DNA of 64,000 bases, from NCBI RefSeq assembly GCF_001423265.1, contig NZ_LMND01000033.1:62196-126195 (forward strand). Reading direction: 5' to 3'. Shown in pieces: positions 33,599 through 42,418 of the stretch. Position numbers and translations under genes: made by a program. Numbering within the stretch: the first letter of the stretch is position 1; the number at the start of each line of letters is the position of its first letter. The notes beneath the pieces are model-generated. The model was not told the origin of the DNA, did no database searches, and was given only the letters and a program-made list of their open reading frames with translations. The DNA is from Methylobacterium sp. Leaf108 (GTDB lineage: Bacteria > Pseudomonadota > Alphaproteobacteria > Rhizobiales > Beijerinckiaceae).

Positions 33599-34210
33599 TC
33601 ACGCCGCGGGCGGGCGGGTGGCGACCATCGAGGGCCGCTGGGCGAAGCCCTCATACCAGAGCGCCGTCTTCGGCAGCCGGGCGGCCCGGGTCGGGTCGGG
33701 AAAGCGCAGGTCCAGGTAGCCGATGGCGCAGCCCAGCGTGATCACGCCGATGTCGACTCGTTCGCCCAAGCCATCGGCCTGCGCCTCGACGTCTGCCAGC
33801 ACCGTGGCGATCTTGGCCTCCTGTCCCGCGATCCAGGCGGCCGAGCGCTCGGCCTCGGCCCGGGCGGTGAGTTCGTAGCGGATCAGCAGCGCGGCATCGA
33901 GGAGGCCGTCGGCGGTGGACTGAAGCGCGAGGGCGTCCCAGCGGGCCGGGCCGGCGGAGGGGAAGATGCCGCCCTCGGAGAGGGTATCCAGGTACTCGCA
34001 GATCACCCGGCTGTCGGCGAGTACGAATCCGTCGTCGTCGATCAGGGTCGGCACCTGGGCGAGGGGATGATGGCGCAGGATGGCGGCATCGCGCGTGACC
34101 GGATGGGCGGCGGTCGGCAACAGCGCGATCCGATCGGTCAGGCCGAGCTCATGGGCGACCACCATGACCTTCCGCGCGAAGGGCGAGAAATGCGAATGGA
34201 ACAGCTGCAT
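33599..34210 (-). CDS. Glutathione S-transferase family protein
   Basis: 203 residues. The N-terminal thioredoxin fold shows SHFSPFARKVMVVAHELGL (family catalytic region with Ser), the cis-Pro segment LAQVPTLIDDDG, and the glutathione-gamma-Glu contact ADSRVICEYLD. The C-terminal helical domain includes DIGVITLGCAIGYLDLRF, the conserved N-capping and hydrophobic staple region. It is a soluble enzyme likely to conjugate or reduce with glutathione; substrate unknown. It lies 47 bases after the hydrolase-like gene on the same strand. Confidence 0.88.
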   Translation of the reverse strand: MQLFHSHFSPFARKVMVVAHELGLTDRIALLPTAAHPVTRDAAILRHHPLAQVPTLIDDDGFVLADSRVICEYLDTLSEGGIFPSAGPARWDALALQSTADGLLDAALLIRYELTARAEAERSAAWIAGQEAKIATVLADVEAQADGLGERVDIGVITLGCAIGYLDLRFPDPTRAARLPKTALWYEGFAQRPSMVATRPPAA

Positions 34211-34257
34211 CGGGGTATCCGTGGCGATGAAATCGGACCGGGCGGTCGATCACCCGA

Positions 34258-35439
34258 TCATCGGCGTCCGGCGGGCCGCGGTGCGGCGACCGTCTCGGGC
34301 GCAGGGGCGGGTTTGGGTGCGGGGCCGAGGCGGGGGATCTCCACCACAAGTCGCTTGACCGGCCACCCGTCGGCCCAGCGATCCATATCGCTGAGGCGGG
34401 GATTGTTCTTGAGGGTGGCGGCGTCCGTGCCCGCGAAGGCTGCGGTGGCGGCCAGATCGAACGTCTTCCAGTACGCGAGATAATCGAGGCTGTCGGAGCG
34501 CGCGTTGTTGAGCTGGGCCACCAGCGTGGTCTGTTCGCCGGTCAGTGCCATGTCAGCCGACCAGCGGAAGGGCGGAGGGGGCTGCTTGGGGTCGCGCGGC
34601 GGCTCCGGCGGTGCCTTGATGGCGCCGCCGTCGAAGGCGGCATCGACCCCGGCCGGGGACGCCAGGGTCGCGGTGAGGGCCGGAAAACCGTGGTCGTCCG
34701 ACAGGACGCGCACGAACAGCTTGCGCTCGGGGGGGACGGAGGTCGCCTCGCGAAGGATGCGCCGGGCCGCGAGATCGGCCGCGCGGGCGTCGCGGTCCCC
34801 GATCATCGTGACCATCAGCGTCTGGGCCGGCAGCGCGGCGAGATCCTTCAGCGGCACGCCGCGGGAGCGGGCGTCGCTGGCGATGCCGCCGGGCATGACG
34901 ACGAAGACCAGCTTGGGCACGGGCAGGCCTTCCGCCGCCGCTTCGGCCGCCAGGGTGGCGGCGATGGGCGCGCCCGCGAGATGGCCGAGGACCGCGACGC
35001 GGTTCAGGTCGGGCTTGGCGTCGCCGTCCTGAGCGATCTCGGCGAAGGCGGCCTTGGCGGACTTGATGGCGTTGGCGGTGGCATCGGCAGGCCGGGTGCG
35101 ATTGACCTCTTGGAAGCGCGGGAACACCACGAGGAAGCCCTTGCGGGCGAGATGGTCGATCCAGGCGCCGTAGACCTGCGGGTTCGGTGCCCCCCAGGCA
35201 TGCAGGACGATCGCCACGGGGCGGCCCTCGGCCGGCGCCGGTCCGGCCTTGTGAAAGACGTAGCTGGCCGACCCGATGCGGCCGACCGCACGTTTCACGA
35301 CGGTGGCGCTCCGGTCACCGTTTGCGCCGGGGCCTTCGATCGGCTGGACCGGAGGCGCCGCGGCCTTCGCCGCAGCCACGAGCGACAGCGTCACGGCACA
35401 TACGGCGGCGACCGTGCCGAGGCTTTTCATCAGGGGCAT
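34258..35439 (-). CDS. Secreted alpha/beta hydrolase-fold protein lacking the nucleophile serine
   Basis: 393 residues. A signal peptide of about 26 residues ends in AKAAAPP. The fold is visible as VAIVLHAWGAPNPQVYGAWIDHLARKG (oxyanion region) and VAVLGHLAGAPIAATLA, where the nucleophile elbow should be G-x-S-x-G but reads G-H-L-A-G; the codon is CTC (Leu). Acid-like VTMIGDRD and His-like SDDHGFP segments remain. The C-terminal 100 residues (after PPPPFRWSAD) are a separate helical tail. It may be a pseudo-enzyme that binds a ligand, or use another nucleophile. Confidence 0.8.
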   Translation of the reverse strand: MPLMKSLGTVAAVCAVTLSLVAAAKAAAPPVQPIEGPGANGDRSATVVKRAVGRIGSASYVFHKAGPAPAEGRPVAIVLHAWGAPNPQVYGAWIDHLARKGFLVVFPRFQEVNRTRPADATANAIKSAKAAFAEIAQDGDAKPDLNRVAVLGHLAGAPIAATLAAEAAAEGLPVPKLVFVVMPGGIASDARSRGVPLKDLAALPAQTLMVTMIGDRDARAADLAARRILREATSVPPERKLFVRVLSDDHGFPALTATLASPAGVDAAFDGGAIKAPPEPPRDPKQPPPPFRWSADMALTGEQTTLVAQLNNARSDSLDYLAYWKTFDLAATAAFAGTDAATLKNNPRLSDMDRWADGWPVKRLVVEIPRLGPAPKPAPAPETVAAPRPAGRR

Positions 35440-35589
35440 CCGGAACTCGGCGGTGACGGCGGATCGGGCGAAGCGACCTCGTTCTCTTATCAGAGATTCG
35501 GCGGCGGCAAGGCAGCCGCACCGTCACCACCGGACAACAAGGAGGGCCGGCCGATGCCAAGAATAACGAATTCCGGCTGCCTGTTGCCC

Positions 35590-35799
35590 TCAACCCTCAC
35601 CCTTGTGAACGTTTCGCTGCTCGTCGATCCGTCTCGCCAGCGCAAGCAAATCGCTGGGTTGCCCTGCCCCGGTCACGTCGCCGTAGAGACCCTGTAATTC
35701 CTCGCCGAGCTTCGCGACGAGCTTTGTCGACGAAAAGCCGGTGTGAAACGAATCACTGTCTTGGGATATAGCCGGGCGTTGATAATCGACGGTGATCAT
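35590..35799 (-). CDS. Small NepR-like anti-sigma factor candidate
   Basis: 69 residues. The segment KLGEELQGLYGDVTGAGQPSDLLALARRID matches the pattern of NepR proteins (two short helices, LG..LR.LY.DV....P..LL.L), which hold the general-stress sigma factor EcfG until phosphorylated PhyR removes them. NepR is normally near phyR and ecfG; neither is here. The next gene on this strand upstream is a receiver-only regulator. The match is by eye, so the call is tentative. Confidence 0.5.
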   Translation of the reverse strand: MITVDYQRPAISQDSDSFHTGFSSTKLVAKLGEELQGLYGDVTGAGQPSDLLALARRIDEQRNVHKGEG

Positions 35800-35921
35800 G
35801 GTGTGATCTGTTCACGTTCAAGCTTCATCACCGCGCGAGACATGACGCGCAATGACTCGGTCAACGCATCCGTCGAGCCAAGTTTCCCCTAAGATCCTGA
35901 ATTTTATCGCCCACGATGACG

Positions 35922-36359
35922 TCAGGCCGGCCGGGAATCTCCCACCAGCGCCGGTCGGTCCGGCGTGCCGGGGCGCGGCGGCGCGTTCTCCTCGACCCAC
36001 GACAGAATGTCGGCCGCACGCCAGGGCTTGGGAATGAAGGTGGCCGAGACCCGGAGGTCGCTGGGCTGGTCGCCGGCATCGCCGGAGGTCAGCAGGACGC
36101 GGACGCGTGGCCAGGTCACGCCGATGATCCGTGCCAGTTCGAAGCCGCCGATCGGACCGGGCGTGCGCACGTCCGAGAAGACGACGCTGACTTCGTCGGC
36201 ACGATCGTTCAGGATGGCGAGGGCGTGTTCCGCCGTCTCGGCCTCGATCACGTCGAAGCCGGTCTCCTCGAGGAGGGTCGCGGCCAGGAAGCGCTCGTCG
36301 GGTTCGTCCTCCACGACCAGGATCATCGGCTTACGGGCCGTCGAACTTACAGCACTCAT
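35922..36359 (-). CDS. Single-domain response regulator
   Basis: 145 residues, essentially one receiver domain. The acidic pocket lies in LVVEDEPDE, the phospho-acceptor Asp (about 63) in VVFSDVRTPG, Thr/Ser in LLTSGDAG, and the conserved Lys in FIPKPW. It has no output domain; such proteins act by binding partners or serve as phosphate sinks. The C-terminal 25 residues are Pro-rich. It lies upstream of the NepR-like gene, with 122 bases between. The cognate kinase is not evident. Confidence 0.9.
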   Translation of the reverse strand: MSAVSSTARKPMILVVEDEPDERFLAATLLEETGFDVIEAETAEHALAILNDRADEVSVVFSDVRTPGPIGGFELARIIGVTWPRVRVLLTSGDAGDQPSDLRVSATFIPKPWRAADILSWVEENAPPRPGTPDRPALVGDSRPA

Positions 36360-36505
36360 CTGCGTCGAACGCCCCCGACGGCGAAAAGATCGGCCGATCC
36401 TTTCGTAACTCTCGAGACCCGTTAAGGCTTCATTATGTCAATCCTGCGGACCATCGGTCGCGCAGGGTTTGTATGGAAGCCGGGTCGGCCGATTATCCAG
36501 CGCGG

Positions 36506-37399
36506 TCAGCCCGCACCGTTCGCCTTGAGGAAGGCCAGTGCGCGCGCCCAGCCATCCTCGGCTGCGGCCTTGCGGTAGCTCGGCCGATAGTCAGCGTGGA
36601 ACCCGTGCGGTGCGTCGGGATAGACCACCAGCTCCACCGACTTGCCGGCCGCCTTGGCCTTGTCACGGGCTTCCTCGATGCTCGCCACGGGAATACCGGT
36701 ATCGGCGCTGCCGTAGAGGGCGAGGATGGGGGACTGGATCTCGGTGACGACATCGCTGGCGGTCCTGGGCTGGATCGACGTGCGCTCGCCCCCGAGCTGC
36801 CCGTACCAGGCCACGGCCGCCTTGAGGTCGCGACGGTGGGCGGCATAGAGCCAGACGGCGCGCCCGCCCCGGCACCAGCCCATGGCCGAGAGCCGGTCCG
36901 GATCGCCCTTGGCGGCGGAGGTCGCCCAGGCGGCCGTGGCGTCGAGATCGGCGATCCACTGGGCGTCCGGCGTCTTCGAGATCACCTCGCGGATGATCGT
37001 CTGGGCATCCGTCATCGTCGCGAGATCGCCCTGACGGGCGTAGAGTTCCGGCGCCACGGCGCAATAGCCGGCCTTGGCGAGACGGCGGCAGATGTCCTTG
37101 ATGTAGGCGTGGACCCCGAAGATCTCCTCGATGACGAGGACCACCGGAAACGGACCGCTCCCCTGCGGCACCGCGCGGTATCCGGGCATCGGCCCGTCCA
37201 CGGTCGGAATGGCCACCTCGCCGGCTTCGATCCCCACCGAATCGGTGGTGACGACCTGAGCCTCCACCGAGGTCGTCGCCAGGGTCAGCCCCGTCATCAG
37301 GCTCGTCATGACGAACCCGCGCCGCGAGAACGGAGGGGTCAGCAGGCCCTCGTGACCTTCGGGGGCGTCGCTTCGGTGAGCCGTCTCGTCGTGCTGCAT
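36506..37399 (-). CDS. Tat-exported dienelactone hydrolase family protein
   Basis: 297 residues from the ATG encoding MQHDETAHRS, preceded by GAGGATCTC. The N-terminus holds a twin-arginine motif (FSRRGFVM, 25-32) and a hydrophobic run, so it is exported folded. The dienelactone hydrolase fold shows IEEIFGVHAYIKDICRRLA, the nucleophile Cys in GWCRGG (about 176), LYGSADTGIP (acid) and DAPHGFHAD (His). Family members open lactone rings or hydrolyse carboxymethylenebutenolide; the periplasmic forms are not well characterised. Confidence 0.88.
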   Translation of the reverse strand: MQHDETAHRSDAPEGHEGLLTPPFSRRGFVMTSLMTGLTLATTSVEAQVVTTDSVGIEAGEVAIPTVDGPMPGYRAVPQGSGPFPVVLVIEEIFGVHAYIKDICRRLAKAGYCAVAPELYARQGDLATMTDAQTIIREVISKTPDAQWIADLDATAAWATSAAKGDPDRLSAMGWCRGGRAVWLYAAHRRDLKAAVAWYGQLGGERTSIQPRTASDVVTEIQSPILALYGSADTGIPVASIEEARDKAKAAGKSVELVVYPDAPHGFHADYRPSYRKAAAEDGWARALAFLKANGAG

Positions 37400-37513
37400 G
37401 AGATCCTCGCCAGTCTCGCAATCCTCACCGGACTTGCCCGACGCGAAGGACCATCGGGCACCGGCCCCGTCAACCACCGGTCGGGGCGGCACGGGCGCGG
37501 TCCCTGCCGCCGG

Positions 37514-37987
37514 TCAGCGGCCCGCGACCGCGACCCTGCGTCTGTCGCCGGTCTCGTCGCGACGCCATGCCACGTCGCTCGGCAGAGGGCCGGGCGGCTT
37601 GCGCCCGCCATGGCGCCGACGCGACACGATCTCGCCCAGCGACGTGAACCCCAGGTCGACGATGTCGCGTCCGCTTCCGAACCTCGGACCGAAGCCGATC
37701 GCGAACGACCGCATCAGATCAGGATCTGCGGCGACCCCGTAGCGGCCGAGGGCCACCATGAAGGCGTCCCGCAACGGTCCCGGCTCGCACCAGCTCTTCT
37801 CCGCCAGATGCAACGGCCACTCCCAGAGCTCGCCGTCCCGGCGCCGATCGATACCCGCCCGGTCGATGACGTATCCGGTGCGCGGATGGTCGATCCCCTC
37901 GGCGGTCACGCGCCACTCCCCGTTGGCGTAGAGCACCTCCGTGCACGGCACGGCATCGCAAGCCGGCTCGACATCACAATCGACCAT
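37514..37987 (-). CDS. Hypothetical protein
   Basis: 157 residues from the ATG encoding MVDCDVEPACDAVP, with GGAGGCCACC just upstream. Three Cys lie near the N-terminus. The middle holds TAEGIDHPRTGYVIDRAGID and ELWEWPLHLAEKSWCEP, then RDAFMVALGRYGVAADPDL, suggesting a soluble globular domain. No signal peptide, membrane segment or known family. The C-terminus is Arg-rich. Confidence 0.6.
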   Translation of the reverse strand: MVDCDVEPACDAVPCTEVLYANGEWRVTAEGIDHPRTGYVIDRAGIDRRRDGELWEWPLHLAEKSWCEPGPLRDAFMVALGRYGVAADPDLMRSFAIGFGPRFGSGRDIVDLGFTSLGEIVSRRRHGGRKPPGPLPSDVAWRRDETGDRRRVAVAGR

Positions 37988-38114
37988 GGTGGCCTCCCGC
38001 CGCGAGACCGGGCCGCCGTCTCGGCGGGACCGGAACATTACGGGAACGATGATCGCAAAGGGGACTCCCGTCAACCGGCGTCGTTCACTTTTCGTTCGTC
38101 GTCATGCGCGGCGA

Positions 38115-38591
38115 TCAGCGCGGCTTGAACAGCGGATGCTGCACCCGGTCGCCGGCCTTGATGCCGAGGCGGGCGGCTGTGCCGGCGTTCAGTTCGAGGA
38201 CGGCGAGGACCGGTTCCCCGGAGGGGATCACGCGGGTCGACTGCGGTTCGGTATCGGCGGCGATTCGCGCGATGGTGCCGTCCGCCCGGATGAACAGCAT
38301 GTCGAGGGACAGGTAGGTGTTCTTCATCCACATGGCGACCGGGGCGACCTTCTCGAAGTCGAACAGCATGCCGTGGTCCGCCGCCATCGTGCGGCGGAAC
38401 ATCAGCCCGCGCGAGCGGGCCTCGTCGTCGCGCATGACCTCGACGGCAAAGCCGTGGCTGGCGCCGCGGGCCGCGATGGTGAGCGGTTCGGTCTGGGTCT
38501 GTGCCGCCGCCGACACCTGGAGGAGAACCAGGGCGAGGAAGGCCGCGGCGAACCGCTGCCAGGGACGGGAGCGGAAAACGGACATGTGCAT
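38115..38591 (-). CDS. Exported DUF192 family protein
   Basis: 158 residues. A signal peptide (FAAAFLALVLLQVSAAAQ) is followed by a DUF192 domain: EVMRDDEARSRGLMFRRTM, GMLFDFEKVAPVAMWMKNTYLSLDMLFI, and LELNAGTAARLGIKAGDRV. The FxMWMKNTxLxLDxLFI core is the family hallmark. The function of DUF192 is unknown; a small beta-barrel in the envelope is expected. It follows the dual cold-shock gene by 18 bases, a pairing often seen in alphaproteobacteria. Confidence 0.9.
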   Translation of the reverse strand: MHMSVFRSRPWQRFAAAFLALVLLQVSAAAQTQTEPLTIAARGASHGFAVEVMRDDEARSRGLMFRRTMAADHGMLFDFEKVAPVAMWMKNTYLSLDMLFIRADGTIARIAADTEPQSTRVIPSGEPVLAVLELNAGTAARLGIKAGDRVQHPLFKPR

Positions 38592-38609
38592 CGCTACGGT
38601 TCTGCCGCG

Positions 38610-39227
38610 TCAGTGGGAGGCGGGCAACGCACCGTCGAGGAGGCGGACTTCGGCCGCCATCACACCCTTCGATCCGTCGCCGTACCGGACGAGAACGGTC
38701 TCGCCGGGTTTGAGTTCGGCGATCCCGTAGCGGCGCAGGGTCTCCATGTGCACGAAGATGTCCGGGGTGCCGTCGCCGCGGCTGAGGAAGCCGAACCCGC
38801 GCAGGCGGTTGAACCACTTCACCACCGCCGTCTCGAGGCCGCTGGTGGGCGTCACGCTCACATGGGTGCGCGGCATCGGCAGTTCGGAGGGGTGGGTCGC
38901 CGTCGATTGATCGAGGGACATCACGCGGAAGGCCTGCCAGCCGCGGGCGCGCCGGGTCGCCTCGACGACGACGCGCGCACCCTCGCTCGCGCCCTGGTGC
39001 CCGTCCCGGCGCAGGCAGGTGATGTGCAGCAGCACGTCCGGGGTCCCGTCGTCGGGCACGATGAAGCCGAAGCCCTTGGCGACGTCGAACCACTTGATGC
39101 GGCCGGCGACCTCGATGAGATCGAGGGGGCGAAGCTCCTCGGACGACAGGCCGTCGGCGATTCGGGCGTCGTCGGACGATGCGGCTGGGTGCGACCCTTG
39201 GAGGCCCGATCCGAAGACGTCCGACAT
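38610..39227 (-). CDS. Protein with two cold-shock (CSD) domains
   Basis: 205 residues from MSDVFGSG. Two cold-shock domains are separated by a linker: one at about 40-105 with [25 protein letters not shown], and one at about 134-205 with [25 protein letters not shown]. Both keep the RNP1-like KGFGFI/RGFGFL strand, so the protein should bind single-stranded RNA or DNA. Alphaproteobacterial double-CSD proteins of this size are known (CspC/CspD of Caulobacter). The first 38 residues are acidic and disordered-looking. Confidence 0.92.
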   Translation of the reverse strand: MSDVFGSGLQGSHPAASSDDARIADGLSSEELRPLDLIEVAGRIKWFDVAKGFGFIVPDDGTPDVLLHITCLRRDGHQGASEGARVVVEATRRARGWQAFRVMSLDQSTATHPSELPMPRTHVSVTPTSGLETAVVKWFNRLRGFGFLSRGDGTPDIFVHMETLRRYGIAELKPGETVLVRYGDGSKGVMAAEVRLLDGALPASH

Positions 39228-39539
39228 TGTAAGCAACCCACACCGAATCACGCTGCGCGATCCGCAATCAAGATTAACAAAGTCGTGACTCGGCGGAAGC
39301 CCGTTTGCCCGCCAGCGCTGCCTCCCGATCGCGCAATCTCCGCCGACCCGGCAAAGGCGCAACAGGTGGCGATCGCACGTGCCCCGGTCCTGCCCGGGGG
39401 AAGCCGCTGATCGGACTCGGGAAATCTCAACCCGCGCCCCAACGGGGCCGGAAAGGGTCGACGGCCGCCTGCGACGCCGTGGCTGCCGGGGGCCGTGACA
39501 GGTCGCCCGGACCGCCGATCGATGCTAGGGGCCGCGGCC
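39228..39539. other. Divergent intergenic region, no gene seen
   Basis: 312 bases between the cold-shock gene (-) and the DUF1624 gene (+). The patch 39265-39290 (AATCAAGATTAACAAAGTC) is AT-richer and may be the cold-shock promoter. No -35/-10 pair is convincing; no hairpin of note. Confidence 0.4.
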
Positions 39540-40562
39540 ATGCAAAGCGCCGAGACCACCCCGCCCGCCGCCGTTCCGCCGGGGCGGCGATTCGCTGCCC
39601 TCGACGCCGCCCGGGGCGCGGCCCTCGTCGCGATGGCCGCCTATCACTTGACCTGGGACCTCGGTCATCTCGGGCTCACGCCGGAGAACTATGCGCTCAC
39701 CCCGCCCGGCAAGGCGGCCGCGCACGGCATCGCCGGCACGTTCCTGTTCCTCGTGGGCATCGGGCTCGTCCTGATGCGGGGACGGGGCGAGGCCGCGACG
39801 GAGGCCATCCGCCGGCGGCGTTTCCTGATGCGGCTCCTGCGGATCGGCGGAGCGGCCCTGGCGATCACCGCGGCCACGCGGATCGCCTTCCCCGACAGTT
39901 ACATCTTCTTTGGAATCCTGCACTGCATCGCCCTGTCGAGCGTGCTGGCGGTGCCGTTCCTGCGCGCGCCGGCGCTCGTGTCCGCACTGGGGGCGGTCGC
40001 GGTCCTGGCGGCCCCCCACCTGGTGCAGGCCGAGGTCTTTCCGCCGGTAAGGGTCTTCGACGATCCCGTCCTCGCCTTCCTCGGGCTGGGTCGCGGCGTT
40101 CCGCAGACCAACGACTACGTGCCGCTGTTTCCCTGGTTCGGGCTGGTGCTGGCCGGGATCGCCGCCGCCCGCCTCGCCGGCCCTGCCGCCGCGCGTTCCT
40201 CGCTCCCGGAGTGGGTCGCGACGGGCCGCGCGATGCGCGGTCTGGCGATGGCCGGACGCCACAGCCTGTCGATCTACCTCGTCCACCAGCCGGTGCTGCT
40301 CGGCCTCCTCACCGGCGTCGTCGCGCTGAGCGGCCAGCACCCGCGCGCCGGGGAAGCGGAGTTCCGCCGGGTCTACGCGCGCAACTGCACGGAGACGGGC
40401 GGCGAGGCCGGGCCATGCCGGATCGCGGCACGCTGCGTCGTCGTCGGCTTTCGCCGGGAGGGGTTGTGGGCCGAGGCGGGCCGCTCGTTCACACCAGCCG
40501 ACCGCGCCCGCGCGCAGGCCCTGTCGCAGGCCTGCTACGAGGCGGCGGCATCCCCTCCCTGA
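39540..40562 (+). CDS. DUF1624/HGSNAT-like membrane acyltransferase
   Basis: 340 residues from the ATG encoding MQSAETT, with AGGGG upstream. About 7-8 membrane helices. The first helix block ALDAARGAALVAMAAYHLTWDLGHLG carries the conserved RG and the His/Asp region of the HGSNAT catalytic (DUF1624) family. FFGILHCIALSSVL, PLFPWFGLVLAGIA, and AGRHSLSIYLVHQPVLLGLL are typical. Such proteins transfer acetyl groups across the membrane to amino sugars or other acceptors. The C-terminus has a soluble Cys-containing tail (CTETGGEAGPC). The stop codon lies in the first unit of a 21-bp triple repeat. Confidence 0.85.
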   Translation: MQSAETTPPAAVPPGRRFAALDAARGAALVAMAAYHLTWDLGHLGLTPENYALTPPGKAAAHGIAGTFLFLVGIGLVLMRGRGEAATEAIRRRRFLMRLLRIGGAALAITAATRIAFPDSYIFFGILHCIALSSVLAVPFLRAPALVSALGAVAVLAAPHLVQAEVFPPVRVFDDPVLAFLGLGRGVPQTNDYVPLFPWFGLVLAGIAAARLAGPAAARSSLPEWVATGRAMRGLAMAGRHSLSIYLVHQPVLLGLLTGVVALSGQHPRAGEAEFRRVYARNCTETGGEAGPCRIAARCVVVGFRREGLWAEAGRSFTPADRARAQALSQACYEAAASPP

Positions 40563-40620
40563 TCCGGGAAGGGCCGTGCCTGATCCGGGAAGGGCCGTGC
40601 CTGATCCGGGAAGGGCCGTG
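40558..40620. repeat. Three perfect tandem copies of a 21-bp unit
   Basis: The unit CCTGATCCGGGAAGGGCCGTG is repeated exactly three times (40558-40578, 40579-40599, 40600-40620). Each copy carries an in-frame TGA, the first being the stop of the DUF1624 gene. It fills the gap to the convergent efp gene. Confidence 0.95.
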
Positions 40621-40628
40621 CGGGGACG

Positions 40629-41195
40629 TCAGTCCTTGGCGCGTTCCACGTAGGAGCCGTCTTCGGTCATGATGACCACCCGGGTGCCGGCCGCGATATG
40701 CGGCGGCACGGCGGTGCGCACGCCGTTCGACAGGATCGCCGGCTTGTAGGACGACGAGGCGGTCTGGCCCTTCATGGCCGGCTCGGTCTCGGCGATCTCC
40801 AGCACCACGCGCTGGGGCAACTCGATGGTGAGCGGCACCCCGTTGTGGGAGGAGAGCTTCACCGTCATGTTCTCCTGGAGGTAGGGGGCGGCATCGCCGA
40901 CCACGTCTTTGGGCACCGCGACCTGCTCGTAGGTCTCGGGGTTCATGAAGTGGTAGCCCTCGCCGTCCTCGTACATGAAGGTGTGGTCGCGATCCTCCAC
41001 GAAGGCGCGCTCCACCGACTCGGTGGTGCGGTAGCGCTCCGAGATCTTCACGCCGTCGGTGATGCGGCGCATGTCGAGCTGCGTCACCGGCGTGCCCTTG
41101 CCGGGGTGGATGTTCTCGATCGTCAGGATGACGTAGAGCTTGCCGTCCTTGTCGACGACGTTGCCCTTGCGGAGCGAAGAGGCGATCACCTTCAC
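40629..41195 (-). CDS. efp: Elongation factor P
   Basis: 188 residues from a GTG, the exact family length; the frame extends 12 codons upstream but EF-P begins (M)[11 protein letters not shown]. The three beta-barrel domains are complete. The lysine in [10 protein letters not shown] (about 33) is the residue beta-lysylated in systems with EpmA. EF-P rescues ribosomes stalled at polyproline. epmA and epmB start 160 bases away on the opposite strand, so the modification set is divergent from efp and probably shares an intergenic promoter region. Confidence 0.97.
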   Translation of the reverse strand: MKVIASSLRKGNVVDKDGKLYVILTIENIHPGKGTPVTQLDMRRITDGVKISERYRTTESVERAFVEDRDHTFMYEDGEGYHFMNPETYEQVAVPKDVVGDAAPYLQENMTVKLSSHNGVPLTIELPQRVVLEIAETEPAMKGQTASSSYKPAILSNGVRTAVPPHIAAGTRVVIMTEDGSYVERAKD

Positions 41196-41355
41196 GGGGT
41201 CTGGTCCTGTCTGTACGAAAATGCTGCGCACGCCCCGTCGGGTCCGGCCCGCGGGAACGGCATCTGTGGTTCGCCACTACTCCATCCGCGCCGTGGTTGC
41301 CAGTCGCCGCTGCGTCAGCGCGTCCCGGCGACGTCGATCCACGGCGCGCGACGTC

Positions 41356-42408
41356 GTGAGCGCGCCCTCGCCCTGGTGGACGCCCCAGGTCCACGCCGAC
41401 CGTCGCCCGGTCCTGATGATGCGTAACCGCGTGGTCGCGGCCATGCGTGCGCATCTGTCGGCGCATGATTTCGTGGAGGTCGAGACGGCGGCCCTGCAGG
41501 TCTCGCCGGGCAACGAGACGCATCTGCACGCCTTCTCGACGCAGATCGTGGCGCCGGACGGCTCCCTTGCCCCACTCCATCTCCACACCTCGCCCGAGTT
41601 CGCCTGCAAGAAGCTGCTCGCGGCCGGCGAGACGCGGCTCTTCACCCTCGCGCGGGTGTTCCGCAACGGCGAACGCAGCGCCCTCCACCATCCCGAGTTC
41701 ACGATGCTCGAATGGTATCGTGCCGAGGCCGGCTACACCGTGCTGATGGAGGATTGCGCCGCCCTCCTCGCTGAGGCCGCGCATGCCGCCGGCACGCGAC
41801 ACCTCGAGTTTCGCGGGCGCCGGTCCGATCCGTTCGCTCCCTTCGAGCGGCTGACCCTCGCCGAGGCCTTCTCGCGGTATGCGGACATCGACCTCCTGGC
41901 GACGATGGACCGGGATGGCGCCACCGACCGCGCCGCCATGGCCGAGGCGGTGGCCGGTGCGGGACTGCGGGTCGCGCCCGACGATACCTGGTCGGACCTC
42001 TTCGGCCGCGTCCTCGTCGCGACAATCGAGCCGCACCTCGGCATCGGCCGGCCGACGGTCCTGCACGCCTATCCGGCCAGCGAGGCGGCGCTGGCGCGCC
42101 GTAGCCCGGACGACCCGCGCGTGGCGGAACGGTTCGAACTCTATGCCTGCGGGGTCGAACTCGCCAACGGGTTCGGCGAGCTCACCGATCCGGCCGAGCA
42201 GCGCCGCCGCTTCGAGGGCGAGATGGCCGAGAAGGCGCGCCTTTACGGGCGGACCTATCCCATCGACGAGGATTTCCTGGCCGCCCTCGCCCTGATGCCG
42301 GAGGCGAGCGGGATCGCCCTCGGCCTCGACCGGCTGGTGATGCTGCTCGCCGGTGCCCCGCGCATCGAGGACGTGGTCTGGACGCCGGTCGCCATGGGTG
42401 TCCCATGA
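41356..42408 (+). CDS. epmA: EF-P lysine ligase EpmA (GenX/PoxA, LysRS paralogue)
   Basis: 350 residues, the length of EpmA and lacking the anticodon-binding domain of true LysRS. Class II synthetase motifs are visible: motif 2 RVFRNGERSALHHPEFTMLEWY and motif 3 GIALGLDRLVMLLAGA, plus FVEVETAALQVSPGNETHL near the start. It attaches (R)-beta-lysine to EF-P. I set the GTG encoding (M)SAPSPWWTPQVHADRRP as the start because that is how the family begins; its ribosome-binding site is weak. epmB follows, 10 bases after the stop. Confidence 0.92.
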   Translation: MSAPSPWWTPQVHADRRPVLMMRNRVVAAMRAHLSAHDFVEVETAALQVSPGNETHLHAFSTQIVAPDGSLAPLHLHTSPEFACKKLLAAGETRLFTLARVFRNGERSALHHPEFTMLEWYRAEAGYTVLMEDCAALLAEAAHAAGTRHLEFRGRRSDPFAPFERLTLAEAFSRYADIDLLATMDRDGATDRAAMAEAVAGAGLRVAPDDTWSDLFGRVLVATIEPHLGIGRPTVLHAYPASEAALARRSPDDPRVAERFELYACGVELANGFGELTDPAEQRRRFEGEMAEKARLYGRTYPIDEDFLAALALMPEASGIALGLDRLVMLLAGAPRIEDVVWTPVAMGVP

Positions 42409-42418
42409 TGAGCGCCCC

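Noticed and set aside
35554-35697. 47-codon rightward frame (MPRITNSGCLL...) with a good AAGGAGGG site
   Set aside because: It overlaps the NepR-like gene antisense, has mixed composition and no family. The NepR-like frame is better supported, though this one is worth a look in translation data.
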